DNA of 64,000 nt from Scytalidium lignicola (lineage: Eukaryota; Ascomycota; Leotiomycetes). The position numbers were made by a program, and so were the translations under genes. The notes under the pieces are model-generated. The model had not been told where the DNA came from, did no database searches, and saw only the letters and a list, made by a program, of their open reading frames with translations. This document shows positions 24,547-34,322 of this stretch, one piece after another (positions within the stretch are counted from its first letter, which is position 1; every line of letters begins with the position of its first letter). Where the stretch lies: assembly GCA_002812745.2 (NCBI GenBank), contig NCSJ02000047.1:62001-126000 (forward strand), written 5' to 3'.

Positions 24547-25035
24547 TTATGTCCGAGAGTGAACAAGAGTAGTTGTGTTTAGATAATGGATCCAAAAGAG
24601 GGGTTGAGGAGAACACAGCATCTTATGTCTTGAACAAAAATATGTGATAAGGGGAACAAAGGAGTGATATGAAAGGACATATCACGATGTTTAGAATACG
24701 AGACAAATGTTTCATCGTCGATACTTCCGGAAAGGAACTGGCACGTCCACCGTGAATATCAGCATCTAGGATGCAGATATGGTCACTTAAAGCTTGGATA
24801 CTGCATTTAGGTAGTGCAGTATTGTTTTAAACAGATCTTGCCATTTAACGAGATATTTGTTTTATCTCCTTAGACAAACACTGACTGTCTTCTCCTTGAA
24901 AACGGCGCTTGTCTTTATTATTCAAGCTGAGACAACACTACGCCAGGACACCATTACCAAAAAGTTTGGACTACCTGAGACTAACCCCTAAAACACCAAA
25001 ATATCAAAAAAAATATATATNAAAAAAACTGCCAA

Positions 25036-25806
25036 TCATTCCGCCTTCCTCCCCTTACCACTCCTCATATCCGTCCCATGCACCCAATCCAACACCCCCA
25101 AAACCCCAAAATGCACCATAAACTTCTCATGATGTGCATCATGACCCCTAGCCACACCTCCTAGGAAATCAAACCCACTATGCACAGTACACGTCTCCAA
25201 CAACTCGATTCCCAACCACGCGAAATTTGTCAGAATATGCACCCTTAACGCCTTTGCCGGTAGGACAATTGGCAGGATATTCGCGACAAGGTGTTCAATC
25301 GGATGAGCATACTGCGAGGCTAAGGAGACGGGTGCGGTGAAGAGATGGTGCTGCTTATGGATGCGTTTGTAGAGGGTCGGGGCATGCAGCAGGCGGTGGA
25401 CGTAGTAGAAGAGGATTTCGCGGGCGAGGAGGCAGAGTAGGATGCCGTTTGTGAAGTCGGAGAGGGAAGGGAGGGATNGGGGAGAAGGAGTATGAGTATN
25501 GAGGGGGGTTTTGAGAGGAGCATTGTGTCGAGGGTGAGGAGGATGAGGTGGAGGGAGGTGCTCATTAGTTGGTTTCGAAGGACGATGCGAGCGCAGTGGT
25601 TGATTTCTGCGGTGGTGGGTTGTTTCTNGGGGGCCTTGGAGCTTGTGGCGCTGGGAGAAATCGGGGAAGAAGGATGGGAGGAGAAGATAGATGGTGCTGG
25701 GGAGGTAGAAGAAGAGTAATTGCACGATGGTTGTTCCCACGAATTCAATGGTGAAGGGTGAGTAGGTGGCCAGGACAGACTGCCACAGAGATGTTGGAGA
25801 GAGCAT
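25036..25806 (-). CDS. Fatty-acid/sterol hydroxylase superfamily membrane protein (ERG3/C4-methyl oxidase-like)
   Basis: Integral ER di-iron oxygenase of about 255 aa. His clusters are visible: HRLLH, HKQHH, HPIEH and HDAHH, the pattern of the FA_hydroxylase family, set between hydrophobic stretches ([20 protein letters not shown] near the N-terminus; [19 protein letters not shown]). Three Ns (about 25478, 25500 and 25627) appear to break the frame. Dropping all three gives one uninterrupted protein that includes [19 protein letters not shown] and [12 protein letters not shown], which the annotated bases otherwise split over two frames. The Ns are therefore probably spurious insertions, not mutations. 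The substrate (sterol, sphingoid or alkane) cannot be told. The ATG at 25806 is the first in frame. Confidence 0.85.
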   Translation of the reverse strand: MLSPTSLWQSVLATYSPFTIEFVGTTIVQLLFFYLPSTIYLLLPSFFPDFSQRHKLQGPXETTHHRRNQPLRSHRPSKPTNEHLPPPHPPHPRHNAPLKTPLXTHTPSPXSLPSLSDFTNGILLCLLAREILFYYVHRLLHAPTLYKRIHKQHHLFTAPVSLASQYAHPIEHLVANILPIVLPAKALRVHILTNFAWLGIELLETCTVHSGFDFLGGVARGHDAHHEKFMVHFGVLGVLDWVHGTDMRSGKGRKAE

Positions 25807-26107
25807 CGTGGTGGCGTTAGGCGTTTGAAGATCAAGAGCAAAGGCAGAGGATTGAGCGCAAAGAGAGTGGTAGTAGGAGGAGAGGAGGAGGATATCGAAC
25901 TCGAGGTGAAGTGGCCATCTACTTAATAAATGCTCGTGAACACTTTAATTGCCTGAGTTTGTGCCGAGGAACTTTGGGAGGTGGCGGATCGTCAAATGGC
26001 GGGGTTCAGTAGAACAGGTTCTAGTTCATCGTTAGATGGAAATTTTTATCATAATGTTCTTTTCTTATTATGATAAATAATTCATATTCCCTATTTATAT
26101 TTATGTA
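25807..26107. other. Intergenic region upstream of the hydroxylase-like gene
   Basis: About 300 bp with GA-rich (gaggagaggagg) sequence near the gene start, then AT-rich DNA up to the MITE-like element. No gene seen. Confidence 0.45.
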
Positions 26108-26662
26108 GGGACCGTGTATGGAGACCCCCTACCCCAAATTTCCTCATACTTTGGTTATAACATATATAATACATAGTAGTAACTATAATAATTTAATAAA
26201 CAACCCTTTTTCTTTCTTATTATTAAAGCTTGCTTTTGATTGGCTACTTACCGGTTGCAACTAAATGTTGCACATTTGTTAGTCATCGACTGATCGAATA
26301 GTGATGATGATGATGATATTTACTTGCGTCTAGCAGGCCAGGTTCGAGATCTACTGCCCTGTGAACCCCCGAGGGGTATGAAGATGTGTTTAGCTTAGGA
26401 TTTATATACAAAGTACTATCTAAAAGAGAACCAAAAAGCATAAGAGGCGAAAATCTTTTCTTATAGACAACCCCAGGTCCTTGATCTCACAGTGTCGCAG
26501 TGCCGTAAAGTGTGGCTGAGCAACAACCAACCAATCAAATGACATGGTGCGGTAGAATATGAGAAAGGAAGGCTTGATTATAGTAACAACGATAGATACT
26601 ACTATATATACTAAATGGTAACGTGTGAAAATCTGTGGTGGGGGGTCTCCATATGAGGTCTC
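26108..26662. mobile_element. MITE-like element, 555 bp, TA-flanked, imperfect terminal inverted repeats
   Basis: The left end begins GGGACCGTGTATGGAGACCC and the reverse complement of the right end begins GAGACCTCATATGGAGACCC; similarity extends about 35 bp. Both ends abut TA (26106-26107 and 26663-26664), the target of Tc1/mariner-type insertion. The interior has no ORF and contains a short GAT repeat at about 26302. Interpreted as a non-autonomous element. Confidence 0.6.
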
Positions 26663-26664
26663 TA

Positions 26665-27907
26665 CTCGTAGGTATGTAAGGAACGAGAATTCCTTATCAC
26701 ACCATCAGAAATTTTGTGTTTATCGAAAGATAAAGCAATACGAAGGCGTAATACTAATATAATAAGGGAAAATCTTTTCATAATGTATCTCGGAGCCGAA
26801 AAGAGGATACAGCATGCAGGTATAACCATCAATTCGATTCCTTTGACTTAATCTCAGCGCTATATACAACTGCCCTAGGAGTGCTATAGGTTAGTAGACT
26901 GCACCGCGTACGTAAGTACAGGTGTTGAGTCGTCAAATTCCCTGATCGAATAGTTAACTACTGGTTAGTACATGTCTTTATAATTACAACATCTTTCAAG
27001 TTGCTAATATCTTATAATGTATTATAACTACAATAATTACAACTATGTTATTACCTAAGTTGTTAATACCTTATAATATAAAGCAAGAAGCAACTCAGTG
27101 AGTATTTCAAGGCTTAGAATTAACTCTACCGTAGACACGGCAGTTGTTATTTAACCTGAGGCCTCATACTGATGATATGATTGGCCAGCTGGTATTAACC
27201 TGTACGAATACTTTTGTCATGGCACTGTAGTAAATACCCAGTTACACAGCCTATCAAAACCACTGGGCTGCGTCACCAGCGATGAAAGGGGTAGCTTTTT
27301 GAGTTAATGCTGCTTCAGACGAAAGTTACTACTGTAAATTACTACATATAAGACAATAAAGAAGCGTGTAAAAAGGACTCCGGTCAGATAAACTAAAATA
27401 TTGGTATTGTGCTTTTCGTGATTTGTACTGCATTGAGCTTATGTAGACTATATCTGTACCGTACTGTACAGCAAATGTTTGACACAAATAGACTACTTTA
27501 TTCCGAGTAGAACAAAAAGCTAATTACGACTTTGTCTTGGAAGTCTACAGGCACCGATTGTATTAAGCAGACAACGTATATATTAAATTGATTGTAGAAC
27601 TTGTAGCCTGTAAAGCTTATAAAGTTTATAAGATATATGTTAAGATATATGTTATCCTTTCGACTGCCAGAAATGAAGTCACTTATGCAGATTTATACAA
27701 ATTATACCTTTATGACAGGTTTTCTTTGATTTTAATAGCTCAGTAAATTATTCAACATCCTGTCAAGCACAAAACTCTAATTACAACAAAATTACAAGTG
27801 TATCCCCTCGGACGCCAGAGACCACTTTGAGGCCACTTTTAGCGTTGTTGCCTTATAATTATGGCTGCAATGGGCTAAGAGAAGATTATGAGTGGATAAT
27901 AACCTTG
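26665..27907. other. AT-rich gene-free DNA
   Basis: About 1.2 kb of low-complexity AT-rich sequence with no open frame I can support. Possible degenerate repeat DNA. Confidence 0.5.
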
Positions 27908-27911
27908 TATA
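27908..27911. repeat. 4-bp target-site duplication (left), TATA
   Basis: TATA directly precedes the left TGTTCC end and is matched by TATA directly after the right end (30357-30360). Confidence 0.7.
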
Positions 27912-27969
27912 TGTTCCAGCCCATACGCCAACTCCGGCCGTTGGCCAACTGACTAGCCAGTTGGCCAAG

Positions 27970-28068
27970 GTCTAGCCCATACACCAATATTACGGTTGGT
28001 GTATGGTCTAGCCCATACGCAAACCAATATTACAGTTGGTGTATGGTCTAGCCCATACGCCAACCACC
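27970..28068. repeat. Subterminal tandem repeat in the transposon, about 2.5 copies of 36-40 bp
   Basis: Units begin GTCTAGCCCATAC at 27970, 28006 and 28046. Each full unit holds a small palindrome, CCAATATTAC then GTTGGTGTATG, that could form a hairpin. Confidence 0.75.
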
Positions 28069-28137
28069 TACTAATTCAGCTACTGATTTATTTACATTTT
28101 GAGCTATTTCAAGTGCTATTTAATTGCTAATCAATTG

Positions 28138-30166
28138 CTAATCCAAATCAACTGCTACTCCAAGGCCAGTTAAACTAACAACATTACCTACAGTATCTGC
28201 CCTTGCTCGCTTTCTCCTAGAATTAGAGCTTTCAGGTTCAATTAAAGCTTGTTCTGTACGAATAGCTAGCCTTGATAACCTTCCACAATCATGCTCATCT
28301 TTATGACAGTGTACAGTACAATCTTTGCCTTCCTTAAAACAACGACACCTTTTAGTACTACACTGACCTTTACACTGGCATGATATCCCAATTCGTTGGC
28401 TTGTAGATGCCTCCCTAGCTGCCAAAGTTAAAGTGATTTGTTTTGTGCTTTCTAGAATGGTAATATCTGGCCAAAGGCTTTTATCAACCACCCCTAAATC
28501 CTTAGTTGGCATTAGCCGGTTAATGATTCCTGATTGAGTAATAACTTTATATCTATGAGAGTGTGGTTCATCTAATATTCGTCCAAATAACCATCGGTTA
28601 TCAGTAGCTGTTCTATCTTCTCTTGGAACTTTGATTGAAACAATATCTCCAATATCAAAGTGTTGAATATCGTGNTTTTTTCGAGTACTTTTCTACCATT
28701 CTAACTCTTGCTTTTTGTGTTGATTGTTGAGCTTTCTGGATCACTGGATCTGTTGATTGAATTGCTGTAGCTGTAGTAGATGTAGTAGCTGTAGTAGCCG
28801 TAGCAGCTGTAGTAACTGTGGTAGCTGTAGCCATAGTGGTTGTAGCTGTAGCCATAGTAGCTGTAGCTGTAGCAATAGTAGCTGTAGCTGTAGTTGTAGT
28901 CATAGGAGAGTCAACTTCAATGCTAGTTTGAATATTGGCTTCAGTGTCATACCACTGTTCAGGAGAATCCCTGATTGGTGGAGTAATTCGTACATTGATC
29001 TCTGAGCCACTTTCAGGGCTAATACGCATGGTAATTTGAGAATGTGATTGTGATTGAATATCAATATTAACCCTTGAATTGCTTAAAGATAACAATTGTG
29101 GATTAATTGGTAATTCAGGTTCTATATCACTCTCAAATATTGGAGGTTGATTAGGATCTTCTTGAAGTACTCCAATTGTAAGATCTTTGCGTTTTTGACT
29201 GTCTAACCAATCAATATAAGTGCTACGATCTCTGAATAATAATTCAGCAGGTGCACAATTAATTGTTGAGTGTTTTTGAGTGTTAATTGCTAGAGTAATC
29301 TCCACTAATCTATCAATCCATTCAGTTGAACCATTATCCATTTTCCAAGCTCTGATTTTAGCTTCAACTACTCCATTTGCCTGTTCAACAAGACCTTGAG
29401 TTTGAGGTGTTCTAGGCTTTCCATTGATTATTCGAATACCATATTTGCGTAATATGATAAGAAAGGCACCTTTGAACTCTTTGCCGTTGTCGCATTGAAC
29501 TATTTTAGGAGGTAAAAAAGCCATGATAAATTGGGCAAATGCTTGTGCAATTGGAATTGATTCTTTGCTTTTAAGTGGATATAATTGTGAATATTTGGTA
29601 AAATGGTCTTTGATATGCAATATCCACTTGTACTGGCCAGATGGTTCATGCCTCATATCAATCAAATCCACTTGAATACGTTCCCAAGCTCTCTCAGAAA
29701 CAATAGGTTCAAGAGGAGCTTTAATAGCAGATGGCCTGTTCAGAGAACAGTTTTTACATCTTTTGAGCACCCATTCAACCTCACCACGTTTAATTCCATA
29801 GTAATTTTGCTCAATTACTGGCCATACTTTATCTCGTCCTGCATGAAGGAGTTTGATATGTTCTTGTGCAATAATATCAAATACCTCACTATCTTGTATA
29901 GCATATCTCGGTTCTGGATGGTGTAAATCAGGCAATCGATATAATTGACGGTTCTTGAGCTCAAATTGAGTAAGTGCTCTGTGTTTTAGGTTGGTATCCG
30001 CTCGATTCTCTGGTTTAAGGTTTGGGTTGTCTAAAAAGACATGCATTCTTTGCCAGTGTTCTGGGTTGATTCGTTCCTTATTGGTATAGCCTTCGCTATA
30101 TATATATTCTTGAAAGGCAAAGCGTACATCATTAGGAAAAGGGTTAATTGATTCAACGGTAGCCAT
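28138..30166 (-). CDS. Transposon integrase: HHCC zinc finger, DDE core, C-terminal CRC-like Cys-rich domain
   Basis: Cut-and-paste recombinase of the Ginger-like element, about 675 aa. An N at 28675, inside an A/T homopolymer, splits the frame; dropping it gives one ORF from 30166 to the TAG at 28138. Domains: an integrase zinc finger with His103, His108, Cys137, Cys140 (CKNC); a catalytic core with Asp167 (IQVDLID), Asp226 (QCDNGKEF) and Glu261 (GLVEQANG), spacing DD34E; a low-complexity Ala/Thr tract (about residues 420-475) coded by a GTAGCT-like microsatellite; then a chromo-like stretch and a Cys-rich domain (CQCKGQC, STKRCRCFKEGKDC) like tesmin/CXC modules. It ends in a basic RRKRAR segment, possibly a nuclear signal. 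All catalytic residues are present, so activity is plausible. Confidence 0.88.
28757..28906. repeat. GTAGCT-type microsatellite within the integrase ORF
   Basis: Trinucleotide-phased repeat of gta/gct/gtt words encoding an Ala-Thr-rich linker. Its multiple-of-three period preserves frame. Confidence 0.75.
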
Positions 30167-30356
30167 TTTAATTAGATAATAAGCTCATAAAGCTCAGTTA
30201 TTAACAATACAATTGACAGTGGCCAGAGTAATCTTTCTATACATTTGCTACACCGCTACTGTGGGGTAAATTGGTGGCCATTTGCGTATGGGCCGGCCGA
30301 TTGGCGAATGGGCCGGCCATTTGCAAATGGCCCGAATTGGCGTATGGGCCGGAACA

Positions 30357-30360
30357 TATA
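30357..30360. repeat. 4-bp target-site duplication (right), TATA
   Basis: Follows the right GGAACA end and matches the left copy at 27908-27911. Confidence 0.7.
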
Positions 30361-30373
30361 TTACGTACCGTAC

Positions 30374-30397
30374 TACGTGCTACAGGTGAACCGACAG
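30374..30397. repeat. Dispersed 24-bp repeat, copy 1
   Basis: tacgtgctacaggtgaaccg plus acag; identical to 41546-41569. It starts 14 bp beyond the transposon's right target duplication. Confidence 0.7.
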
Positions 30398-30737
30398 TTT
30401 AGTTAAACATTAATTTATAAAGTATAAATTATATAATTTAATCTTCTTCTTCAAGATTAATTAAGTTTTCTGATTTGTACATTTACTAATTAATATTAGT
30501 TAGAATGGTTATAATTATTCTTTAATATATAAGAGTTAATACATAGTTAATTCATTATTATATTTGAAAGGTAATGATGTGAAGCTGTAACTTAAGGTTA
30601 GAACTCTTTACTACCTGATTAGGGCTAGCGTACATGTGACCAGTTGCACTTCCACGTGACTAGCTACTAACATTATCGATTAGTTTGAAGACAAAGTAAA
30701 GCACAATATATAATATTAGGCAAAAGTAGCTTACTAC

Positions 30738-31076
30738 TTAGGTAAGAATCTTGATGGATTGTGTCCCAGCAGTGTTGCAGATAATCCGTCCAGATCCATC
30801 CTCAGCTGCAAAGCAGTTGATGTTGGTGCCACTAGTGCAACTTCTTCCTCCATTAGAGCCGTTGCAAACTTGCCACGACGCAGCTTCTCCGTTAGCGGGC
30901 CAGATAACGCACTGGGTTCCTGGAACGTTCTGTGTGTCTCCCGGAGAGACAGTCCATGATGTCGGAGTTCCGCCACAGCCGGTACCGGTACTGCATTTAT
31001 TGCAAGTTGTAAACGAGTAAGCGGAGATACTGGGCGCAGCTACGAAAATAGCCGTTAAGATAGCGAGTTTCTGCAT
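30738..31076 (-). CDS. Small secreted cysteine-rich protein (putative effector)
   Basis: 112-aa single-exon protein. A clear signal peptide (MQKLAILTAIFVAAPSISA, cleavage after residue about 19) is followed by a mature part of about 93 residues with eight Cys (CNKC, GCGG, TQCV, QVCN, RSCT, INCF, IICN), enough for four disulphides. It is rich in Gly, Ser, Thr and Asn with few charges, and has no membrane segment or GPI signal. Such proteins in ascomycetes are often effectors, antimicrobial proteins or wall-associated proteins; no named family is recognised. It sits next to a transposon and a MITE, a typical setting for effector-like genes. A TATA-like tataaaa lies about 120-130 bp upstream on the minus strand. 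Confidence 0.75.
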   Translation of the reverse strand: MQKLAILTAIFVAAPSISAYSFTTCNKCSTGTGCGGTPTSWTVSPGDTQNVPGTQCVIWPANGEAASWQVCNGSNGGRSCTSGTNINCFAAEDGSGRIICNTAGTQSIKILT

Positions 31077-31511
31077 GATGTTGATTTGAAGGTTTGAGGA
31101 TTTATGATATAACTTGGTGTGAAGATGTATGCTCGGATATCTGAACGATATCTATTGAGTATGAGAAGAGGAGTTTTTGGAGCTGGAATTTCACCCCATT
31201 TTATACATTAAGGACTGGACTCTTCTACTAGGAGCATCGATAGTTCGTACGACACGAGAAACAACTAGGTTATACAATCACGGAAAGATGACTGCTTGGT
31301 TGGAGTTCAGTCATAATTGATTATCTAAATTTCAGCTTGGTGGGGCGTTCTTTCCTTAATTCAACTAGCATGATTCTATGTTGTAAAGACAGGGCATACA
31401 GCCGAAATCAAAATATGTACGGAGTATTCGCATTAGGACTCAAATTTGGGTGGATTTTCTCATAGCTGAAAGTCCATATCCTAGAGACTCAAAACGTAAT
31501 TGTAGCTCATA
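31077..31511. other. Upstream region of the cysteine-rich protein gene
   Basis: About 430 bp. The minus-strand TATA-like element at about 31198-31205 is the only signal I can point to. Confidence 0.4.
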
Positions 31512-31927
31512 ACGTAATTCCCGGTCTGGTCGATCACTGAAATTTACCCGCAAAATCGAGCAAAAACCACTACCTAGCAAACTCAGCAACCATAGAGTTT
31601 TGCAACTTTATATTTTGCAAGATAATAGAATAATCTAATATAATTTCAAATATTCGGTCTCTTTATTCTTTAAAGACTTGCAATATTATTATATATGATT
31701 TTAGGCCCCACAACCAAGACGAATTTATTATACAACATAAACCATCAATGCTAATTATATATGAATTTGTATATTTATTATATAGCAATCAGAAAAGTCA
31801 AATTTGAAAATTTAGTTATATTTAGTGAATATGGTTGTTGAGTTTGCTAGGGAATGGTTTTGCTCGATTTTGCGGGTAAATTTCAGTGATCGACCAGACC
31901 GGTGATCGACTAGACCGGGAATTACGT
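31512..31927. mobile_element. MITE-like element, 416 bp, long terminal inverted repeats with a duplicated end
   Basis: The left end ACGTAATTCCCGGTCTGGTC continues for about 80 bp and is matched by the reverse complement of the right end, with few mismatches. The right end carries an extra copy of a 16-bp unit (CGGTCTRGTCGATCAC) inserted in the repeat. TA flanks both sides (31510-31511, 31928-31929). The interior is AT-rich without an ORF. Interpreted as a non-autonomous Tc1/mariner-type element. Confidence 0.72.
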
Positions 31928-31929
31928 TA

Positions 31930-33577
31930 GCGGTCGTTTAATAATCAATAGAGTGATGGTGATACTATACTACCGTCCAGCCGCTGCCTGACACATCTAT
32001 TAAGCATTGCAACATAACTGGCATCCGCCAAGTGGTACCCTAGACGGATCAAGGGGCAATCCAGGGGCACTGATTGATTATGACACGCTGATCTCTATAA
32101 CTTATTAGGTGCTGATCCTTAAGTCAGATTCTGACCTCCATGTTAGATGGCAGTTGTTGACACGGTTGAATACTTGACTGGCGGCACCGAGGCAGTATAT
32201 CATGAATCAGTACAGCAAGCCCTTCGCAAATAAACTAAAATCCGGAAGTGAAATGCAACTTCTACTAGACCAATGATGTTTTAGTTCAGTCGTGGCCCTG
32301 AGAATTAACTGTAAATCGTTGAAAAATTTCAAGTCTAAAAGCTAATACTACGTGAAGATGTATTGATACACTTGTATAAACTACCTCCAGGCAAGTCCGC
32401 CAATTTAGCCACTCAGCAATTGAGGCTTTTCTGTTGGCTCTCTAGAAACAAAGTTACGTTATTTTGACTGGAACTGGAAAATTTTTTGCGAGCTTCTTGT
32501 GTGTTAAAAACTTGAGAGCAATTGTATTTAACAATTCTATTATTAAAAATTAGGTCTTATAAGCACAGCTTTGCCGATCATTTATTAATCAAATTCAAGA
32601 TACGATCACACCTCAGTCACCTGTCCGTCCAGCATTTGACTTTATCAGCATCATTGGGCTTCAGAATTCAGGTCACCGTTAAATGGTAACAGCAAGGAGA
32701 CCTGCTAAAACACATTGCCTCTTGACTTTCACCCATCCTCTTTGCCTGCTCTTTCGTATTGAGGATATGGCCAGTATACCACACACATGGGTACGTGGCC
32801 TCTTCCATTGTCGTCAGATACATCTTCCTTTACACATTGTCCTTTAGTTGTATTTCAGGATAATAGCTTGGTTTAGTTTAGTTGTTATGCTCTAGCGATA
32901 ATTAATACATACCCGATGCAAAAAATTCTATAGGGGTAACTAGTAAATGATACTTTTAAAGCAAAAGCTGCTCTGGTAGACTTTTCCATAATCATCTTGG
33001 AGATAGACGGCGGTATTTCCCATTAACCCCTTGTCAATTAAAGAAATTGAAGTACAATGTCAGACCATAATAGGAAATACTATATTTCACTAATTGAAAC
33101 GCCCCAGGAGCCGTTCCCGCCAGCGACTACACAGGTGGGCACTGCTAAGGTACCGGCAATAGTTCTATATTGTGCCGGGCTGACTTTTTGCCCAATGCTG
33201 TAGCAACACAGCAAGACTTCTTCTAATAAGATTCGCTAGCAACGGTACGATAATAGGGATGTTAGCAGCACTACCGTCATTAGTCTGAATCTGCTGAAAG
33301 TATTAAGGTAACAAGATAATAATATTGGTTGCTAAGGAATGCCGCAGAACGCTGATCACTAGGGATCCGAAACGAATAAATGAACGAATATTAAGTTTAT
33401 CTATATTCACACCCTCAACTTCCCATCTCTTCCAGCCAAATAAATATTTTATGAGCCAAGGTTTTACTCAGTTAAAAAAAGCTGACTTATACATTTAAAT
33501 AGTCTCGTTTGTGTTGTCTCAGCAAGCTCTATCAATGACTAGCATTAGATACGTCCAAAACACCTCTGTGAGCAGAC
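31930..33577. other. Intergenic region, no gene recognised
   Basis: About 1.65 kb of AT-rich sequence; short frames only, no domain, RNA or repeat that I can support. Confidence 0.5.
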
Positions 33578-33823
33578 TCACGCTACTGCAATCCCGACCC
33601 TTCTCCTCCTATTCCTCTCAGCAACTTCATGCCCATACATATTAACGTCTGCCTCATAACGTTTGCTTCTTCTTCCAATTCCTACTCGTCTAGAGGACTG
33701 TGGTTCTGGTGTGTAGGCCATTGGCTGTGGCGAAGGCCCCGGATTGCTATTTGGGTTTGCTCGTCTAGATTTGCAGAGGAAAGGTAATAAAAGAAGACAC
33801 ATGATGAGTATATAAGTTTTCAC
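33578..33823 (-). CDS. Small secreted basic peptide precursor with dibasic sites
   Basis: 81-aa protein with an N-terminal signal peptide (MKTYILIMCLLLLPFLCKS) and a short mature part rich in Arg, Pro and Asn. It contains several potential Kex2 sites (RR, RR, KR, RRRR). The segment RRVGIG recurs near the C-terminus as RRVGIA, each copy preceded by basic residues, and KRYEADVNMYGHEVAERNRR lies between them. This layout is that of a processed peptide precursor (pheromone- or RiPP-like), but no known core peptide or modifying enzyme (such as UstY/DUF3328) is nearby. No Cys in the mature part. A good TATA box lies 65-72 bp upstream. It could also be a simple secreted hypothetical protein. Confidence 0.55.
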   Translation of the reverse strand: MKTYILIMCLLLLPFLCKSRRANPNSNPGPSPQPMAYTPEPQSSRRVGIGRRSKRYEADVNMYGHEVAERNRRRRVGIAVA

Positions 33824-34322
33824 TTGTTGTTGTTTATAAATATATTGTTCGATTTATGGTTGACTCTGGTGTTGAAGACCTGAGAGCCTTTTATAGATAT
33901 TTGCGTTAAAATAATATATGTTGCATTAGGATCTCAGAAGGAGGGTCCTTCGACACTCCGCAATCGTTCCTTTTACACGCGGAAATGAAACCCCAGAAGC
34001 AACTCCGGAACCCTCTCCATTAGGTATTGAGTACTCAGAGTCGGAAGTTCAAATTATTCAGACTATTGGTAGCACATTTCATTTTGTGATTTTCAAGATG
34101 AGGATGGGTGGACAATTTTATTACCTTTACATTGTTCGTATCTTCGTCCGTCTAGCCTTCTCCTAATGCACTAATTGTTGCGGTTGTAAATAGTATCAGT
34201 ATGACTTTAATTCTATGCAGGCTGATGGGCACCCTGGACCAAATAAACCCTTCATTGCAGCTCGAACTGCTCATGAACGACCACTCTCTTCATCGGAAAA
34301 AGATGAAAATATACCGTTATTT
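33824..34322. other. Intergenic region downstream of the MFS exporter
   Basis: About 500 bp holding the TATA box above and the 3' flank of the MFS gene. No further gene. Confidence 0.45.
33888..33895 (-). promoter_or_regulatory. TATA box of the peptide-precursor gene
   Basis: The minus strand reads tctataaaagg, about 65-72 bp before the ATG at 33823. Confidence 0.5.

Larger units (their letters stand above)
27912..30356 (-). mobile_element. Ginger-like integrase DNA transposon, 2,445 bp, complete
   Basis: Both ends are inverted copies: the left starts TGTTCCAGCCCATACGCCAA and the reverse complement of the right starts TGTTCCGGCCCATACGCCAA; about 27 of the first 30 bases match. A 4-bp duplication flanks it. 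TGT...ACA ends, a 4-bp target duplication and a retrovirus-like integrase ORF are features of the Ginger/GIN group. One gene fills the interior. Subterminal regions carry repeated GCCCATACGC and GGCCGGCC words that may be transposase-binding sites. It appears structurally intact. Confidence 0.85.

Noticed and set aside
24909..25121. Short plus-strand frame rich in Pro
   Set aside because: Overlaps the 3' end of the hydroxylase-like gene on the other strand and contains an N; its Pro bias reflects the opposite-strand coding sequence.
28757..29005. Plus-strand Cys/Ser repeat ORF
   Set aside because: It is the antisense of the integrase's Ala/Thr microsatellite, not a metallothionein-like gene.
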